Program-made: the position numbers and the translations under genes | In this document: piece after piece, positions 11,550 to 23,706 of the stretch | Numbering within the stretch: the first letter of the stretch is position 1 | Layout of the letters: every line of letters starts with the position of its first letter | Assembly: GCA_029531795.1 (NCBI GenBank) | Contig: JAPEIS010000007.1 | Coordinates: forward strand, 310,001-374,000 | Direction: 5' to 3' | Length of the DNA: 64,000 nt | Origin: Sclerotinia nivalis | Taxonomy: Eukaryota > Ascomycota > Leotiomycetes > Helotiales > Sclerotiniaceae | The notes under the pieces: generated by a model | Database searches by the model: none | What the model was told of the DNA's origin: nothing | The model's input: the letters and a program-made list of their open reading frames with translations, nothing else

Positions 11550-12189
11550 GAATACGCTCCATACAAAAATTCGGCAAATTATCACGTGCTGAAAGCACAA
11601 GTCATTGGGAAATTATAATGAAAACAGGAAGTGGGAAGAGAAAAGCTTCTATACTATTAGTCTTTCCCTAGATATGCAACAAAATCATGCATCTTTGGAG
11701 CTAAACAGAGCTAAATTACGGGAGCTAGAGAATTAGCTTGAAAGGAAGCGAGGTCACATGATCTAAATTTGGCTTCTACCTCCACTCATCTACGTCATGA
11801 TTCCGAGTACCGATATTTGGAATTTATATCTCGGAATGTTCAGATTGACATCAACATCAATAATTTTTTCTCCACAATATCACTCTTAACAAGTTCTACA
11901 TAATGACAGAAAACATTGATACGTTGATACATGTTGCCAATATATTTTCAAATCAAAGATCAGAATTCCGCGGGATCTTGGATTTGTTCGTTTGGTTTAG
12001 ATCTCTATCAGAATGGATCCCACATACGCTAAGAGATGCCCATGCCGTCAGTACATCGAACTATCGCATACCAGGCTACTCCAGCGCCAAAAGTTAAGTC
12101 AGGAACCATGCAGAATTCCCAAGATATTTATTTTATTGACAAGTATTTCCTTTCCTTGTTCCCCCCACATTATATAATTTTTATTTGGG
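11550..12189. other. intergenic, upstream region of the NADH dehydrogenase gene
   Basis: No supported gene; small plus-strand frames at 11903-12230 lack any recognisable content. A TATA-like run (TTATATAATTTTT) lies 10-25 bp before the NADH dehydrogenase start codon, too close to be a certain promoter element. Confidence 0.4.
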
Positions 12190-13854
12190 ATGTACAAAAT
12201 TCGTTCTCTGGGTGGAACTTTAAGAGTTAGTACTCGAGGTTTTTCTACTTTCAGTACTTTAAGCATTGGAAGACATCCTATTCCTTGTATCCCAAATAAA
12301 GCCTCGCTGGTCTTCAATTCCGCCACACTCAATCAAAAATCCCATTTCAGCATGTCCCCAACAACACGAAGCCAAAGCTCACCCAAACCCTCAATATCCC
12401 ATCCTCCCTCTACCTCCCCAAATGAAGAGTCCTCACTCCACGCACAATCCCACCCCCAAAAACCAACTATAGCAATCATCGGCACAGGCTGGGCCGGCTG
12501 GACCCTCACCCAAGAACTATCAGCCACCACCTCCTGCACCTCTCCCTACAATATAATCGCTATTTCTCCCTCTCGAACCATGGCCCTCACACCTCTCCTC
12601 GCCTCCGCCGCTTGTTCCATCTTCGATTTTCGCATCGCCGAAGAACCCGTCCGACGTCGCGATTCCAAATTCGAAAAATATCAAGCACTCGTCACATCCG
12701 TCGATTTCGACAATCAAATCATCAAATGCAAAGCTTGTATTGGAGGAAGTGGTGTTAGCGGGGAATCGATGGATTCGGCCACCTACAAAGATATCAAGAA
12801 AGATGAAGCAGAGTTCGATGTAAAATACGATAAATTGATTCTCGCTCCTGGGTGTGAAACAAATACATTTGGAACACCAGGAGTAAAAGAACATGCATTA
12901 TTTATGAAAACGGTACCCGATGCGCGGAGATTAAGAGAGGGGATATTAGATTGTTTGGAACGGGCATCATTACCTACGGTTTCAGAGCAGGAAAAGAGGA
13001 ATATGTTACATTTTGCAATCGTGGGAGGAGGGCCAACGGGTATTGAGTTAGCGGCTGAAATCGACGAGTTGATTCAGGAACACCTTGGAGCTGTGTATCC
13101 ACGATTGAAAGATTTATGTACGATTAGTATTTACGATGTCGCGGATAGGCTGCTCGGACAATTTGGAGAGAAACTCAGTGAATACGCGATGGGAAAATTC
13201 GAAAATAGGGGATGTGTTAACGTTAAGACGGGAAAACATATCGAGGAGATAAAAAGACATAGTATGGTAATCAAAGAAGAAGGAGAAGTTCCCTTTGGTG
13301 TAGTCGTTTGGGCGGTTGGGAACACGGCGGGAAAATTGGTCGAGGGGTTAAAGTGTAGGAAAAGCGAGGGATTACAGAGAATCCTTACGGATAAATGGTT
13401 GAGGGTCCTTGCTCCGGATTCCAATGGTGTGGATGGAAAGGGTGCGGATATTATTGAAAATGTATATGCGCTGGGTGATGCGGCGGATATCTCGAATAAT
13501 GAATTACCCACCACTGCAGAAGTCGCCGTTCAGAAAGCAAAATGGCTCACTCAGCATCTTTTCGATTCCGCTCCTACCTGCCATCCTGTGAACGAAGCGA
13601 GCGAAGCGCGCCTTGCAAACCTCAAAAACCCACCCAACAACACACCCTTCCAGTACAGGCAAAAAGACCTAATAGCCTACATCGGCCGCGGCGACGGCGT
13701 CATACAAGGGAAAACCGATTGGACGGGTGCGTCCGCATGGTTAGCATGGAGAAGTGGGAGTATTGCGTGGACGAGGGGGTGGAGGAGACGGGTTATGGTG
13801 GTGGTTAATTGGGTTGCTAATTGGGTTGATGGGAGGGAGGTTGCTAGGCGGTAG
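12190..13854 (+). CDS. type II (alternative) NADH:ubiquinone oxidoreductase, mitochondrial
   Basis: 554 residues in one exon, the usual length for fungal NDH-2. Enzymes of this family pass electrons from NADH to ubiquinone at the inner mitochondrial membrane without pumping protons. The first ~45 residues are rich in Arg, Ser and Thr with almost no acidic residues, as in a mitochondrial presequence. An FAD-binding Rossmann motif (IIGTGWAGWT) is near residue 96, followed by TPLLASAACSIFDFR and EPVRR, typical of NDH-2. The NADH-binding fold (VGGGPTGIELAAE) is near 280 and the second FAD contact (YALGDAA) near 425. The C-terminus ends in a Trp/Arg-rich amphipathic region (WRSGSIAWTRGWRRR) that in this family anchors the enzyme to the membrane. 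An AIF/AMID-type oxidoreductase is the alternative but fits the C-terminus less well. It is convergent with the SNF2 gene. Confidence 0.85.
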   Translation: MYKIRSLGGTLRVSTRGFSTFSTLSIGRHPIPCIPNKASLVFNSATLNQKSHFSMSPTTRSQSSPKPSISHPPSTSPNEESSLHAQSHPQKPTIAIIGTGWAGWTLTQELSATTSCTSPYNIIAISPSRTMALTPLLASAACSIFDFRIAEEPVRRRDSKFEKYQALVTSVDFDNQIIKCKACIGGSGVSGESMDSATYKDIKKDEAEFDVKYDKLILAPGCETNTFGTPGVKEHALFMKTVPDARRLREGILDCLERASLPTVSEQEKRNMLHFAIVGGGPTGIELAAEIDELIQEHLGAVYPRLKDLCTISIYDVADRLLGQFGEKLSEYAMGKFENRGCVNVKTGKHIEEIKRHSMVIKEEGEVPFGVVVWAVGNTAGKLVEGLKCRKSEGLQRILTDKWLRVLAPDSNGVDGKGADIIENVYALGDAADISNNELPTTAEVAVQKAKWLTQHLFDSAPTCHPVNEASEARLANLKNPPNNTPFQYRQKDLIAYIGRGDGVIQGKTDWTGASAWLAWRSGSIAWTRGWRRRVMVVVNWVANWVDGREVARR

Positions 13855-14511
13855 GTGTGGAAAAGGCGGGAGAGGTGGGTGCGAGGAAGGAAGGAAGAGG
13901 TGAGAAGGTGTTAGGGAAAAGGGGTGTATAGCAGATGTATATCTAAGATATTATATATATATCTTATAAATAAACGAGATTAAGCACTATATATAAATGT
14001 AATCCTAACATTTCCTATACTATAAATCTCATAATACACGTATTACCAATCTTCACTTTAATGCCCTATCATTTTCCGCCTCCTCCCTCCAAAATACATC
14101 ATCTCACATATCTCCATTATCATACACCATCCAATCAGAAAATCTCAATCCCATCAATCCCCAAACTTCACACACATATCCATCCCATCACACCCCAAAA
14201 CTATCCCTCCCAACAACCCCTCTCTTCCACACCCAAAATGATAATTTATCACACATCCAGCATTTCTCACAAAATATTCACCACATCCCAAATTCCACAT
14301 TCATCTATCTCTATGATTTAATCGAGCTACGTATTCACAATTTATTCATAATCTAGTTTTGCTCTAACTATAGATAGCCTTAATCTAACTATAAATGATT
14401 ATTTGAGCACCGTATCACATATGAACTTTAATTCAAATTCTATTTGTCCCATTGACCTATCATTAATATAATTATTTCGCTTACCCAGAGCGCCATATCA
14501 TATCATATATA
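13855..14511. other. intergenic, low-complexity C/A-rich segment
   Basis: Region between the NADH dehydrogenase and the next minus-strand frame. It starts with TATATATAT-rich sequence (about 13940-14000), which could serve for 3' end formation, then a stretch poor in G on the plus strand (14061-14320). The open frame there has the composition of low-complexity DNA, not of a protein. Confidence 0.45.
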
Positions 14512-14979
14512 TTATACCGTGTCTGTAACGCGTACAAACAGCTCTACTGCAGCTTTGTAAGTATTATATATCCATCTTATAAAATTCCAATGACCCGTAT
14601 ATAAACTATTTCCCATCACATTATAGACCCTCCGGAAAACCAACGCATCATACCAACGCCACCATACAATACGCACAAACGTCCCAATGTGCCCGTCACG
14701 CATCACGCAAATTCCCAGCCTCGGCCTCACGCGCAGCGAACTCCTTAGCCGAGATTCATATGCTTCGTCAGAAACCGCTTTCTCCGCCCCCTTTTCGGTC
14801 GCCACCTCATTCTCTCGCTCGTCTCCAAATACCCGTCTTAATTGAGTTTCGCGAGTTACCACTTGATGGCAAAGCACGTGACCTTCATCTTCATACCGCG
14901 CTATCAGTTGGTCTTCTCCGCCTTCCCCGCCTTCCCCAGTAGACTGGACATTGGCATCACGTCCGGTACCCTGAGACAT
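14512..14979 (-). CDS. hypothetical protein, doubtful
   Basis: A 155-residue frame starts with ATG at 14979, 14 bases after the SNF2 stop. The first half is Gly/Glu-rich and coding-like, but after about residue 78 a neighbouring frame reads AKEFAAREAEAGNLRDA and then stops, which looks more like protein than the listed frame does. A short intron or a frameshift near 14755 could join them. Alternatively the whole stretch is 3' untranslated sequence of the SNF2 gene. I recognise no family. Confidence 0.3.
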   Translation of the reverse strand: MSQGTGRDANVQSTGEGGEGGEDQLIARYEDEGHVLCHQVVTRETQLRRVFGDERENEVATEKGAEKAVSDEAYESRLRSSLRVRPRLGICVMRDGHIGTFVRIVWWRWYDALVFRRVYNVMGNSLYTGHWNFIRWIYNTYKAAVELFVRVTDTV

Positions 14980-14992
14980 GCATACTTTCTAG

Positions 14993-17900
14993 TCAAATTG
15001 GCCTTGAATTGATCTTTGTTTGCAAATCTGGCGCTTGTCCTCGAAAGGGACTCAGTCCCGGCCCAATCTGGGGGTCCATGTGGCGACCGAAATCATTAGA
15101 CTCACCACTGGTAAAGCTATTACCTTCTGTAAACATATTTCGATGCGGTATCCTCAAACCATTAATCGACATTGCGAATCCTATCTCCTGATCATAAATC
15201 CGCTCATGAAGTCCTTCCCTATAGTGATGAAGAATACGATGTTGAAGTTCAATTCCTAATGCTTTTACCCGAACACTGAATTGCGCATTAACAACACCGG
15301 ATGCAGCTCTTGAAGGAAAGGACTTCGCAAATCTGCTTCTAGCTCTTGCAAGGTTGTTAGCTTTCAATTCTCTTTGCGTAGCTAAGTCATATTTCGCATC
15401 ATCTGGCTCGAGTGCAGGCTTTGCGAAAGCTAGCTGCGGGTGAGCAAGAGGAGAAAGTTGCTGAGGGCCTGGCACTATCCCACTTGGAATAGGATAAAAT
15501 CGAACGTTTCTAATCCAGTCGTACAATGTTTGATCATCTAGGATATTCTTCAAGTTCGTGTGCTCCTGATCACTCATTATTCCTCGTCTTGTCAAAATGA
15601 CCTCCTCGATGCTTCCTTTGAGAACCAAAGTCTCAACATACACAGGGTGGAGTTGCCCGATGCGATGAGCCCTCTTGATAGCTTGTGCCTCAATTTGTGG
15701 TGAAAAGACAGGATTTACGAAGTATACTCTTGATGCTGCACTCATATCCAAGCCAAAGGCTGCTTGATTAACATCCATGAGCATGACACGAAAAGTGGCG
15801 AGAGAGTTGAACTTTACAACACATTTTGAGCGCTCAGATGTGGAATCCCTTTTAGTATAAACCAAATGTTCGACGTTCATGCATTTGAGTGCTTGCGCGA
15901 TGTAATAACCCACGTTCTCGGATTCGTAAAATACGATGATCTTTTCGAGGGTATGGTGAAGGAAAATCTGATCCATGAGATATGAAAGCTTGGATGACGC
16001 GGTAGATATGATAGTAGAGCCTCTCCAATTCTCGGTATTGACCAAACGGAAAGGTCTTGCTAGAATGTGCCCCCTACTGTTCGTTCGTGATTTTCTAAAT
16101 TGGGCAGGGTCCACATGACCTCCCGACTCAATTTCGCCCCTCATCTGCTCTCCATAACTAATGATCTCCCTTTGCCAAACGCCTTCGCTACGTTGAGATG
16201 TATGAGGCCCACAATTGAACACGTCTTTCGCGCCAAGCACCAGGGTAGCGCCCATTAAGGTCGGAATCTCATCATGATGGTCAAGTGCCCATGCAACTCT
16301 GATCTCTCGCTGCAAATTATTCTGTATATACATGGCCATTTCATGTACTCGACTAGTTGCTGTAAATATACCATTTGTAAGAGCGCACTCCCCAACGTAA
16401 ATTGCTTCCTCTAGAAGCGTTCTGTCTTCAGGGACGATGTTGTTCTTTCTAAGAAATTCCTTTGCCGTACCTAGAGACTTCTCTATCATTTCTGTGGTAT
16501 GACCTGACCAAGTGAAGGAGGCTTGTCGCAAATTTGAGACTAGGGCCTGAAGTGCTCGTCTTGATTTCGGATGGAACAAATAGTCTACACCCTCCCTTTC
16601 TGAAGTGATAGCATTTATAACAATCATCATCGAAAAGATATTTAACGACAACTTATCCTGCAAACATCCCTCGAGGTAAACGATCTTCTTGTGTAACGGA
16701 GGAAGGGAAAGCTGTTCATTGATATCTTTCGCTGTATGACGGATGATCATACTTTCCAAAGTAGACTTGAGGATTTGTGAATCACCGTGAATCTGGCGGT
16801 TGTATCTTGGCTTGATGACCAAATCTGCCCAGGCTGCCTGGTCGCCCTCTGCAACCTTGTTTGCCCATGGTCGAGCTTTCAGATATGAGGTCAAAATATT
16901 TCCAAGCTTCTCAAGGTCTTTGGTTTCTTGCTCGATAAATAACTTTTGTTGGTTAGTACAGCTCTCCTCCGAAGAATTCATGGTAACCTCCCGATCTTTG
17001 ACTTCAATAGAGTGAGTTGTGAGATCATTAGTTTCCGAGGTTTTGATGTCTTCACCGTGAAGACCATGTGTAGGGGTTCCTGAAATGATCCAACGCGCAT
17101 CGAGGTGCAGGAAGTCAATCATAATTATCGCGTCTGACTTTGAGTTTTTTGTCGCATTTCCAAAACTATGACCTTCATCGCTAATAAGACGTTTGAAATG
17201 AAGATCTCTAAGTGGAGAACGATACAATGTTTCTTCGGGCTGTCTCAAATCTGACTGGAATTTGCAAGCGCAATTGTCAACTCCAGGAATTCCAAAGCAG
17301 TGCTGACAACTGATTATGCGTTGCCAAGCGGGCAAGACTTCTTCCTTAGCCTCTCTTTCAAATCTCTTTTTACTGAATAAAATGATGTCGTAGCTTGTCA
17401 ACAAATATGCGGCTGGTAGTGGGACTTTCATATCATCCATGATCAAGCATTTCAGGCCAATGCTATGTTCTTCTATTTCTTGTATCCATTGCTGCACCAA
17501 ATTAGCAGGAACAACTACTAGAGTAGTCTTGGTGAGCCATATTTTCCTAGGAGTCGTGCTTTTTGGATTGCGTGTGTCACGAAGAGGTGGGTCAGGCGTA
17601 TACCAGTAGTAGCCTACGCCCCTATTTAGCGCATCACGCATTCGGCTAAATCCAAGTCTTTCTTCAGACTCCATCTTCCGAAGAACCATCTCCCATGGAA
17701 TTCCGAGTCTACCAATAGTCGAAGCAGACATATCAAGAAGAGATCCTGTAGTGGGTCGCACTGGAATTGAACCAACGGAATTTTCAACTGGTATTTGCGA
17801 TCTCAAATCCTTTGTTGCTAGAATCAGAGCTAAACAGATTATGGTTTTTCCCAAGCCCATATTTTCGGCGCATATTCCACCTCTTGGCGCTTCATAAAAA

Positions 17901-19004
17901 CGTGGCTCTCTCAAGCAAGCGTTCCCACTTAAATCGCAATAAAAATTATTCCCGGCCTGGTCTTTGACCTCTCGGAGACGTGGATCAATTAGATATGCTT
18001 GCTGAGATTCACGTTGCAGCATCATAGCAGCCGTTCGACATTGGTACGGATGCATTTGGATATCAGGATGAAGTCCCGCTACACTGCCATCCAGAATCGA
18101 GCGCATCGCATCTTGAACGTACTCATCAACAACAATCTGTGGGTCGGGCTTCGGAGACGGCAGAGTATTGAACATGTCGAATAGAGAAACATTGTCGGTG
18201 GATTGGTCAGCATTCAACGTAGGATCGATGTGCTGAATAGGTTCATCATCTGACCATGTACCCTGCCAAGTAGCATGCGAAACATCCAACTTATCTAGCA
18301 GAGTCTCCATACCTTTGCGTAGTCGCTTCGTTGATCTAGAAACTGGTTAAAATGGCATCGAATTCCAAGCAAAGATTGATCAATACTTACCGATCCAACA
18401 CGGCATTTCCAATATCATCTGGTAGAATATACACCCTTACTTGACCACTACAATGATCCCTGGCCTTAAACTCCATTCGGATCCAGCCAGCATTGTGAAT
18501 TCCATTAAAGGTATAAATAGGAGCAGAATGAAGTAGTTTACCTTGTAGGGTGTTCGGCAGGTACAAAATATTGTGCTGAAAATTGTTGATATCAGCAGGA
18601 AGGTGAAATGCATGCCAACTCTGACATGAAGATATTTCATCTTTCAAGAATAAACAGTCCTGTTTGTGTATACGAATGGACCCTACAGGGATGTATTTGC
18701 TGATATCAGAGAGGTACTTGTCCTCGGAACCTGAAAATGAATCCTTTAAGGGTTGTGATAATACAGCAAAGCTCGAATCTGATGTGAATTGCTGAGACAT
18801 GAAATTTTCTTGATTGTGATTGTGTTGCTTTGCAGGTACAATACTACTCTGTGTGGCTGCACCATTCTTCATCTTTTTCTGTTGCATATAAATTAGCAGA
18901 AGATTCCAATGTTGAGTTGTTAATCATCTCACCCAGAGACGGCTCATTCCAAGAGACTTCTTAATCTCAGGGGGATCATCACTGATGAGAATGTCAGAAG
19001 CCAT
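14993..19004 (-). CDS. SNF2-family DNA-dependent ATPase, three exons
   Basis: Exons 18933-19004, 18391-18878 and 14993-18335, joined by introns of 54 and 55 bp (donors GTGAG and GTAAGT, acceptors CAG and CTAG), give 1300 residues in whole codons. The N-terminal ~280 residues are disordered-looking. The ATPase core has Walker A ENMGLGKT near residue 345, a DEGH box (ISDEGHSFG) near 570, and WIISGTP near 610. The second helicase lobe (about 955-1095) has a Q..QAIKRAHRIGQ arginine-finger motif. A Cys/His-containing insert (CQHCFG...CAC) lies before the DEGH box. Enzymes of this type use ATP to move along DNA and remodel chromatin or repair complexes; the split lobes with a long insert recall Rad5/Rad16-like proteins, but no RING finger is visible, so I do not assign a subfamily. 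Confidence 0.85.
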
Positions 19005-20981
19005 TTTCACTGGTATTAGCTGGTATTTCCCGTACAATCCGACGAAGCTATACAATATCAGACAACGTTATGAAGAGAGCTTTGGGGTAACACTATTGAG
19101 TATGAAGAAGTGAAGTAGGAATGATTGTAAAATTATCAATGCCATTAATCAAGAAAGGCCATCTATCAAAAAATTATTATAGTTCAAAGTCTGATAAAAG
19201 GAATTGGATGTTGTTATATAGAAAGTCAATATTGAAAGTAGAAGAAGTATAAAAGTTGGCTGCGATATACAAATATACAAGCGGGTGCTAGCGGATGACA
19301 ACAACTTGGAAGGAGGGGGTGCTAAGATAAATCAAGACAGATCCGAGGTTCCGATACCGGTATATTATTGAGCCTCATCACATCTTTCTTTGTAAGACTA
19401 TCTACTACGTACTGATATCCATATTTATCTACATCCTCAATAATAAATTTTGAAAGAAAGTTTTTGGAAAAACTCCGTCCAAGACTAGGTAAATTTGTAA
19501 GAGAGCTTAGATTATCATTATGATAGGTGTAAGATTACTTTCGGATCTTTAACATATTTATGATTGTACATCAATCACTGTCAGTCTGTCACAAATTTGT
19601 CCCATTATCAGAATCATTAATTATGTCAAGTCACCAAGTAGACTTATGTCATAAGGCGGTAAATTTCTGGAGAATCATAAGTTTAAGTGTAAATCTCTGG
19701 TTAGTTTCCTGAAAAGGGGTATCCAGTTATGTCAACTTACTCTTCAAGGGCATCTACATTCATAAAATTTCAAACACAAAAGCAATCAAGTCTATAATCT
19801 TCCAAGTACCATCTCACTACCACAAATTCAATCTCGGTAATACAACGGGCACACATGGTAGCAAGCAAGCCGCAGCTTAGATGCTTCATCTTTCCTCCCA
19901 ACTCCTTTCCATAACCTAACTCATGCATCATAAGCCTGAAATCATTGACATTCATATCCATCCCCTGTGTCCTATAAAATAAGACCGCTTTAGAAACCGA
20001 CAGCCTAATAATACGGTCAAGTCATTATTTAAGGTAATAACTTGATCGTAACTAATCTCCAATTCGTACATCCAGACTCCCGACGAAAGTCAGAAGATGG
20101 AGTAGAGTATTGGCTGTATTATCGTTAATTTGGGTGCAGAGTCATGTAAGTAAAGGCACAGGTCTGTGGATGGCGTTACCAAAGTATGAGATAGGACAAC
20201 TAAGATAGGGACGGCGGTCGATGGCGATAGTAAAATGAAAAGGGTGACCGTCGACTGATAAAATGATACCTGCGCATTGATGGGCGAACTTATGACGGAG
20301 GAGAAGCGCATGGCATCATGGGATAAGGTTGCGAGATTCTGATTCGAGTGAAAAGTTGAAGTGAAAGGGGAAAGGGGGGGGGGGGGGGGGGTGTAACTGC
20401 GTAAAGTCTTGCGCTTTACAGTACGCAGCAGTGCAGGGCAAAATGCAATGGCACCACGTGTCCGTTTGAGAAAGGGATAGTGGAATTGCCGAGTAAGGGA
20501 GGTTTTCCAGCTGTTGCTCTTGCCATTGTAAGTTGGTGATAAACTCACGATGTTCTCGAGTGTTGTATTTGAATTTGAAAGGGGTCGTCGCTCTGAGTAA
20601 ATTGGAATGAATCATCTATCTCTTGGGATAGACGGAGATTGAAGAGGCACCACCATGGAGTGGGTATGAACTTATCATTTTCTGTTCATGTCAAAATGAT
20701 GACGAGTTGATCGCAAAATCAATTAGAGATCTGATATGAGTACAAGCTGATGACGCTTTCGAGCGTCATGCAACGACTGTTGGTAACGCTAGTCAATAGC
20801 ATCAGTTGCACTATATTAGCATCCTTAGAACAAAACTCTGAGTCAAGAGTAACAGTTTTGGAGAAATCTCTGACTACTCGCGCAGCCCGATCTAGGTTTT
20901 CATTGCGGTTTGAAAGGTAGGACAGGACATATGAGGCTCTTTAAATCCAAATCACCATGGTGGTGATTGCTTTAAGGGACC

Positions 20982-21040
20982 ATAGACTCGTTGATAGACT
21001 CGTTGATAGACTCGCTGATAGACTCGTTGATAGACTCGTT
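20982..21040. repeat. 12-bp minisatellite, about five copies
   Basis: The unit ATAGACTCGTTG is repeated about 4.9 times head to tail; the third copy has one change (CTG for TTG). The copies are otherwise identical, so the array is young or kept even. Confidence 0.9.
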
Positions 21041-22829
21041 ATGTTGATAAAACTCGATACTGTCAAAGGCTATTTGTCCTGATAATCCATTATCCATTTC
21101 CATGTATAATCCCAAACACAAAGCTTTTCTTTCCTTCCAACAAATAAGTTCACACTCTCACACATCACTCACAAATGACCACACCATTCAATCCAACCAT
21201 CATCCAACATCTTTCAATCTTTATGTTTTGACCCCTAGGGCCCGTGCCTCGGCCCGAGGTTTATCCAGATTCTTTCCCCAGAATTTTGCCAATCAACATC
21301 TTTCCATGTGATGAGCACAGGATCACAGAATTGTTTTGTTGCATATCTGAAAGGACAGTCTGCACTCGAGGAAGGTTGAGAAAGTTTTGTAACTTTTTTT
21401 TGAGAGCTTTCCAAAAGATTTTGTAGTTTTGACTCTTCAACCCCTCGTTTTTTTCAACCCCCTTCATTTTCATCCACAAGTACAACTCTACCACAACTCC
21501 GCATTGGCATCTAAGATTAATTCTTTTGCTTTATGTTATAAATGTGGATAATTAGTTTTATGTTTCGACTTCAAATTTACATTTTGTTCGTTTGATTGTC
21601 GCAATATTTAAAGGAACAGCTCTCTAGAATATGCATGGCTCGGAAGCGATCGAAATTCTTGCTCCTCAAATCTTCTCTTGTTTTCACGTATCAAGTAACC
21701 ATGAATTGATTCCCAGTTAGACATGCGAAAGCTACGCGTTAGACGCCGTTAGCGTTCTCTTTATTTTCTTCTTCCAATCTTTCCCAAATCGTCTGTGAGT
21801 GCAGCGAGCGAGCCCGCAAAAAGATGTTCGAATGGCCAATGCGACAAGTCCATAGGAGCAGCATATATGTAAAGCTGCTCCGTGAATTTGCAACACCCAT
21901 ATTTCTACTGGATCTGCGAAGGCGTTAGTCCTGTGACAAGAGTGGTATTCAAAAGGCCAAATCAGCGATACGATGAGGCCGGGAAGAATCCGATCGGGAA
22001 CGTCGAGGTCGTTGTTGTGAGAACGATGTTAATGGAGTCAAGTAAAATAAATCCAGTGTATTAAAGCGTTATGTATCAACCCGTGCAGTGTATTAGTCAA
22101 AAATACAAGCGCACAAAACGGCAGAGGTAGACTACGAACATGTAACGACGAAATAGGCAATTCGGTAAGTAGGAAGAAGCCTAGAGCAAGGGAGATATGA
22201 TCCAAGTCGACGAACACCCTCTGAATATCCTAGTGCTCAGATTTGCGAGGTGGTCTCCGAACAAGGAAAGGCAGGTTGATTGGTGTGGTTGCCATGAGAA
22301 TGACAAAGCTCATCTTACATCGAAATGTATTTCCGCAATCTATGTTCTCTAATGGAAACCTTCCTCAGGTTGAAGGGATATGAGTGGATATGAGATATGA
22401 GGATCCAGTGATGTGCAATATCTGGATACATCAGACCCTCCTATCTAGCCCTAGAGGCGATTATGACGGCAACAAGTGTCCTTTTCTCATGTGTTGGGGA
22501 GGCGAGAAGCCCCGTCCTGTCTCCATGTATTTGATCGGTAGTTCAGTCAAAAGATCAATCAAAACCAATCTTTACCTAATAGAACAACAACTTCGTTACG
22601 ATATCAGACGCGTCGTTCAGCCAAATCAATCCTACATATGTAAATCATAAGTTATTTTGGAAACCCACATTTTTGTGCGCCTCGCCTCCCTCACTCTTTC
22701 TATCAACACCCGAAATCTGAAGAGCTAATAATTCAACACAAACAGAATATGCACCCTCGGCAACAATTCATTCATAAACATACTACTCTTCAATCTCAAC
22801 TTTCAATTTCTCGTAGGAGGTTGATCGGA

Positions 22830-23330
22830 TAATAATAAATAATATAATAATAATACTATAATATTATTTATTATAATAGTGGAAGACTTAGTCGTATTTA
22901 GCTTAGGAGTGATCGAATATATGAACAATAGAATATTGAAGTCAGAATTATATATATATTGAATATTGAATTTTTATCTGCTTATTTTTTCGAAGAATTC
23001 TTTGAAGAAGATCTTCGTATTTATAGATTTTAATGAGATTCTACACTATTCTATGATTATAAATAAGATCGATTTAAATCGAATCTTATAGAATCATTTT
23101 ATATAATAAAAGGAAATAATAACCAATAGTATTCAATCTGAGAATAAGAAAATTCTATATGCTTCCATTTCATTCTATTCCATTATAAATCATTCTGATA
23201 TGATATATGATCGAAATTTTATATAATAATAAAATTTAATAATATGAAATCATATTATTAATATATCACGTGATCATATAACTATTGGTTCGGTAAATAT
23301 TATTAAGTGATTTAATAACTTATTAGGAAT
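22830..23330. other. extremely AT-rich block
   Basis: Dense TAATAATA and ATATTATTTATTATA type sequence with short inverted repeats. There is almost no CpA/CpG left, as in old RIP-affected repeats, but no coding remnant or boundary can be seen, so its source is unknown. Confidence 0.5.
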
Positions 23331-23706
23331 TCTCACACAATTCACGCTTGCTAATGAGTGCAGGAATTAACTTTAGCTACATTTTCCATCCCTAATAACA
23401 AATTAATGATATCTCCGATATTACTTTAGCAGGAAGAAAGTCTATCCATTCAGGGGCCTACTTACATTGTAGATGCTCTTGCTAGTCCGAGGCTGTTAAT
23501 TATTGTCACATATGCCAAATGGTATCACAACTTTTTCATCACTTTCACGTTCACTATTAAAGATTGCAAGAATATATCTTTGTTCCCGCTAGGCTATTGA
23601 ATTGAAGGGAAGGAAAAACATCAAGAATCGATTGCCCCGAACTTTTTGCAAAATCCTGTTTCTCTGTCAACATGCTTTCTCCATCTCTCACCGAGCTGCT
23701 GCCAAT

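Larger units (their letters stand above)
19005..23706. other. gene-poor region of 4.7 kb
   Basis: No gene is supported on either strand. It holds a homopolymer G run (about 20376-20392), a 12-bp minisatellite (20982-21040) and a very AT-rich block (about 22830-23330) with small palindromes. Short open frames (19770-19961, 20090-20615, 21102-21494, 22384-22650) have no recognisable domains and low-complexity or random composition. No paired ends of a transposon were found, but the AT block could be an old RIP-decayed repeat. Confidence 0.5.

Noticed and set aside
12520..13514. Minus-strand frames opposite the NADH dehydrogenase
   Set aside because: Shadows of a strong plus-strand gene.
20090..20615. 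Two overlapping minus-strand frames with a Pro run
   Set aside because: The proline run is the G homopolymer read backwards; no domain, and the frames contradict each other.
20982..21040. Possible CRISPR-like array
   Set aside because: Units are 12 bp with no spacers; it is a minisatellite in a eukaryotic genome.
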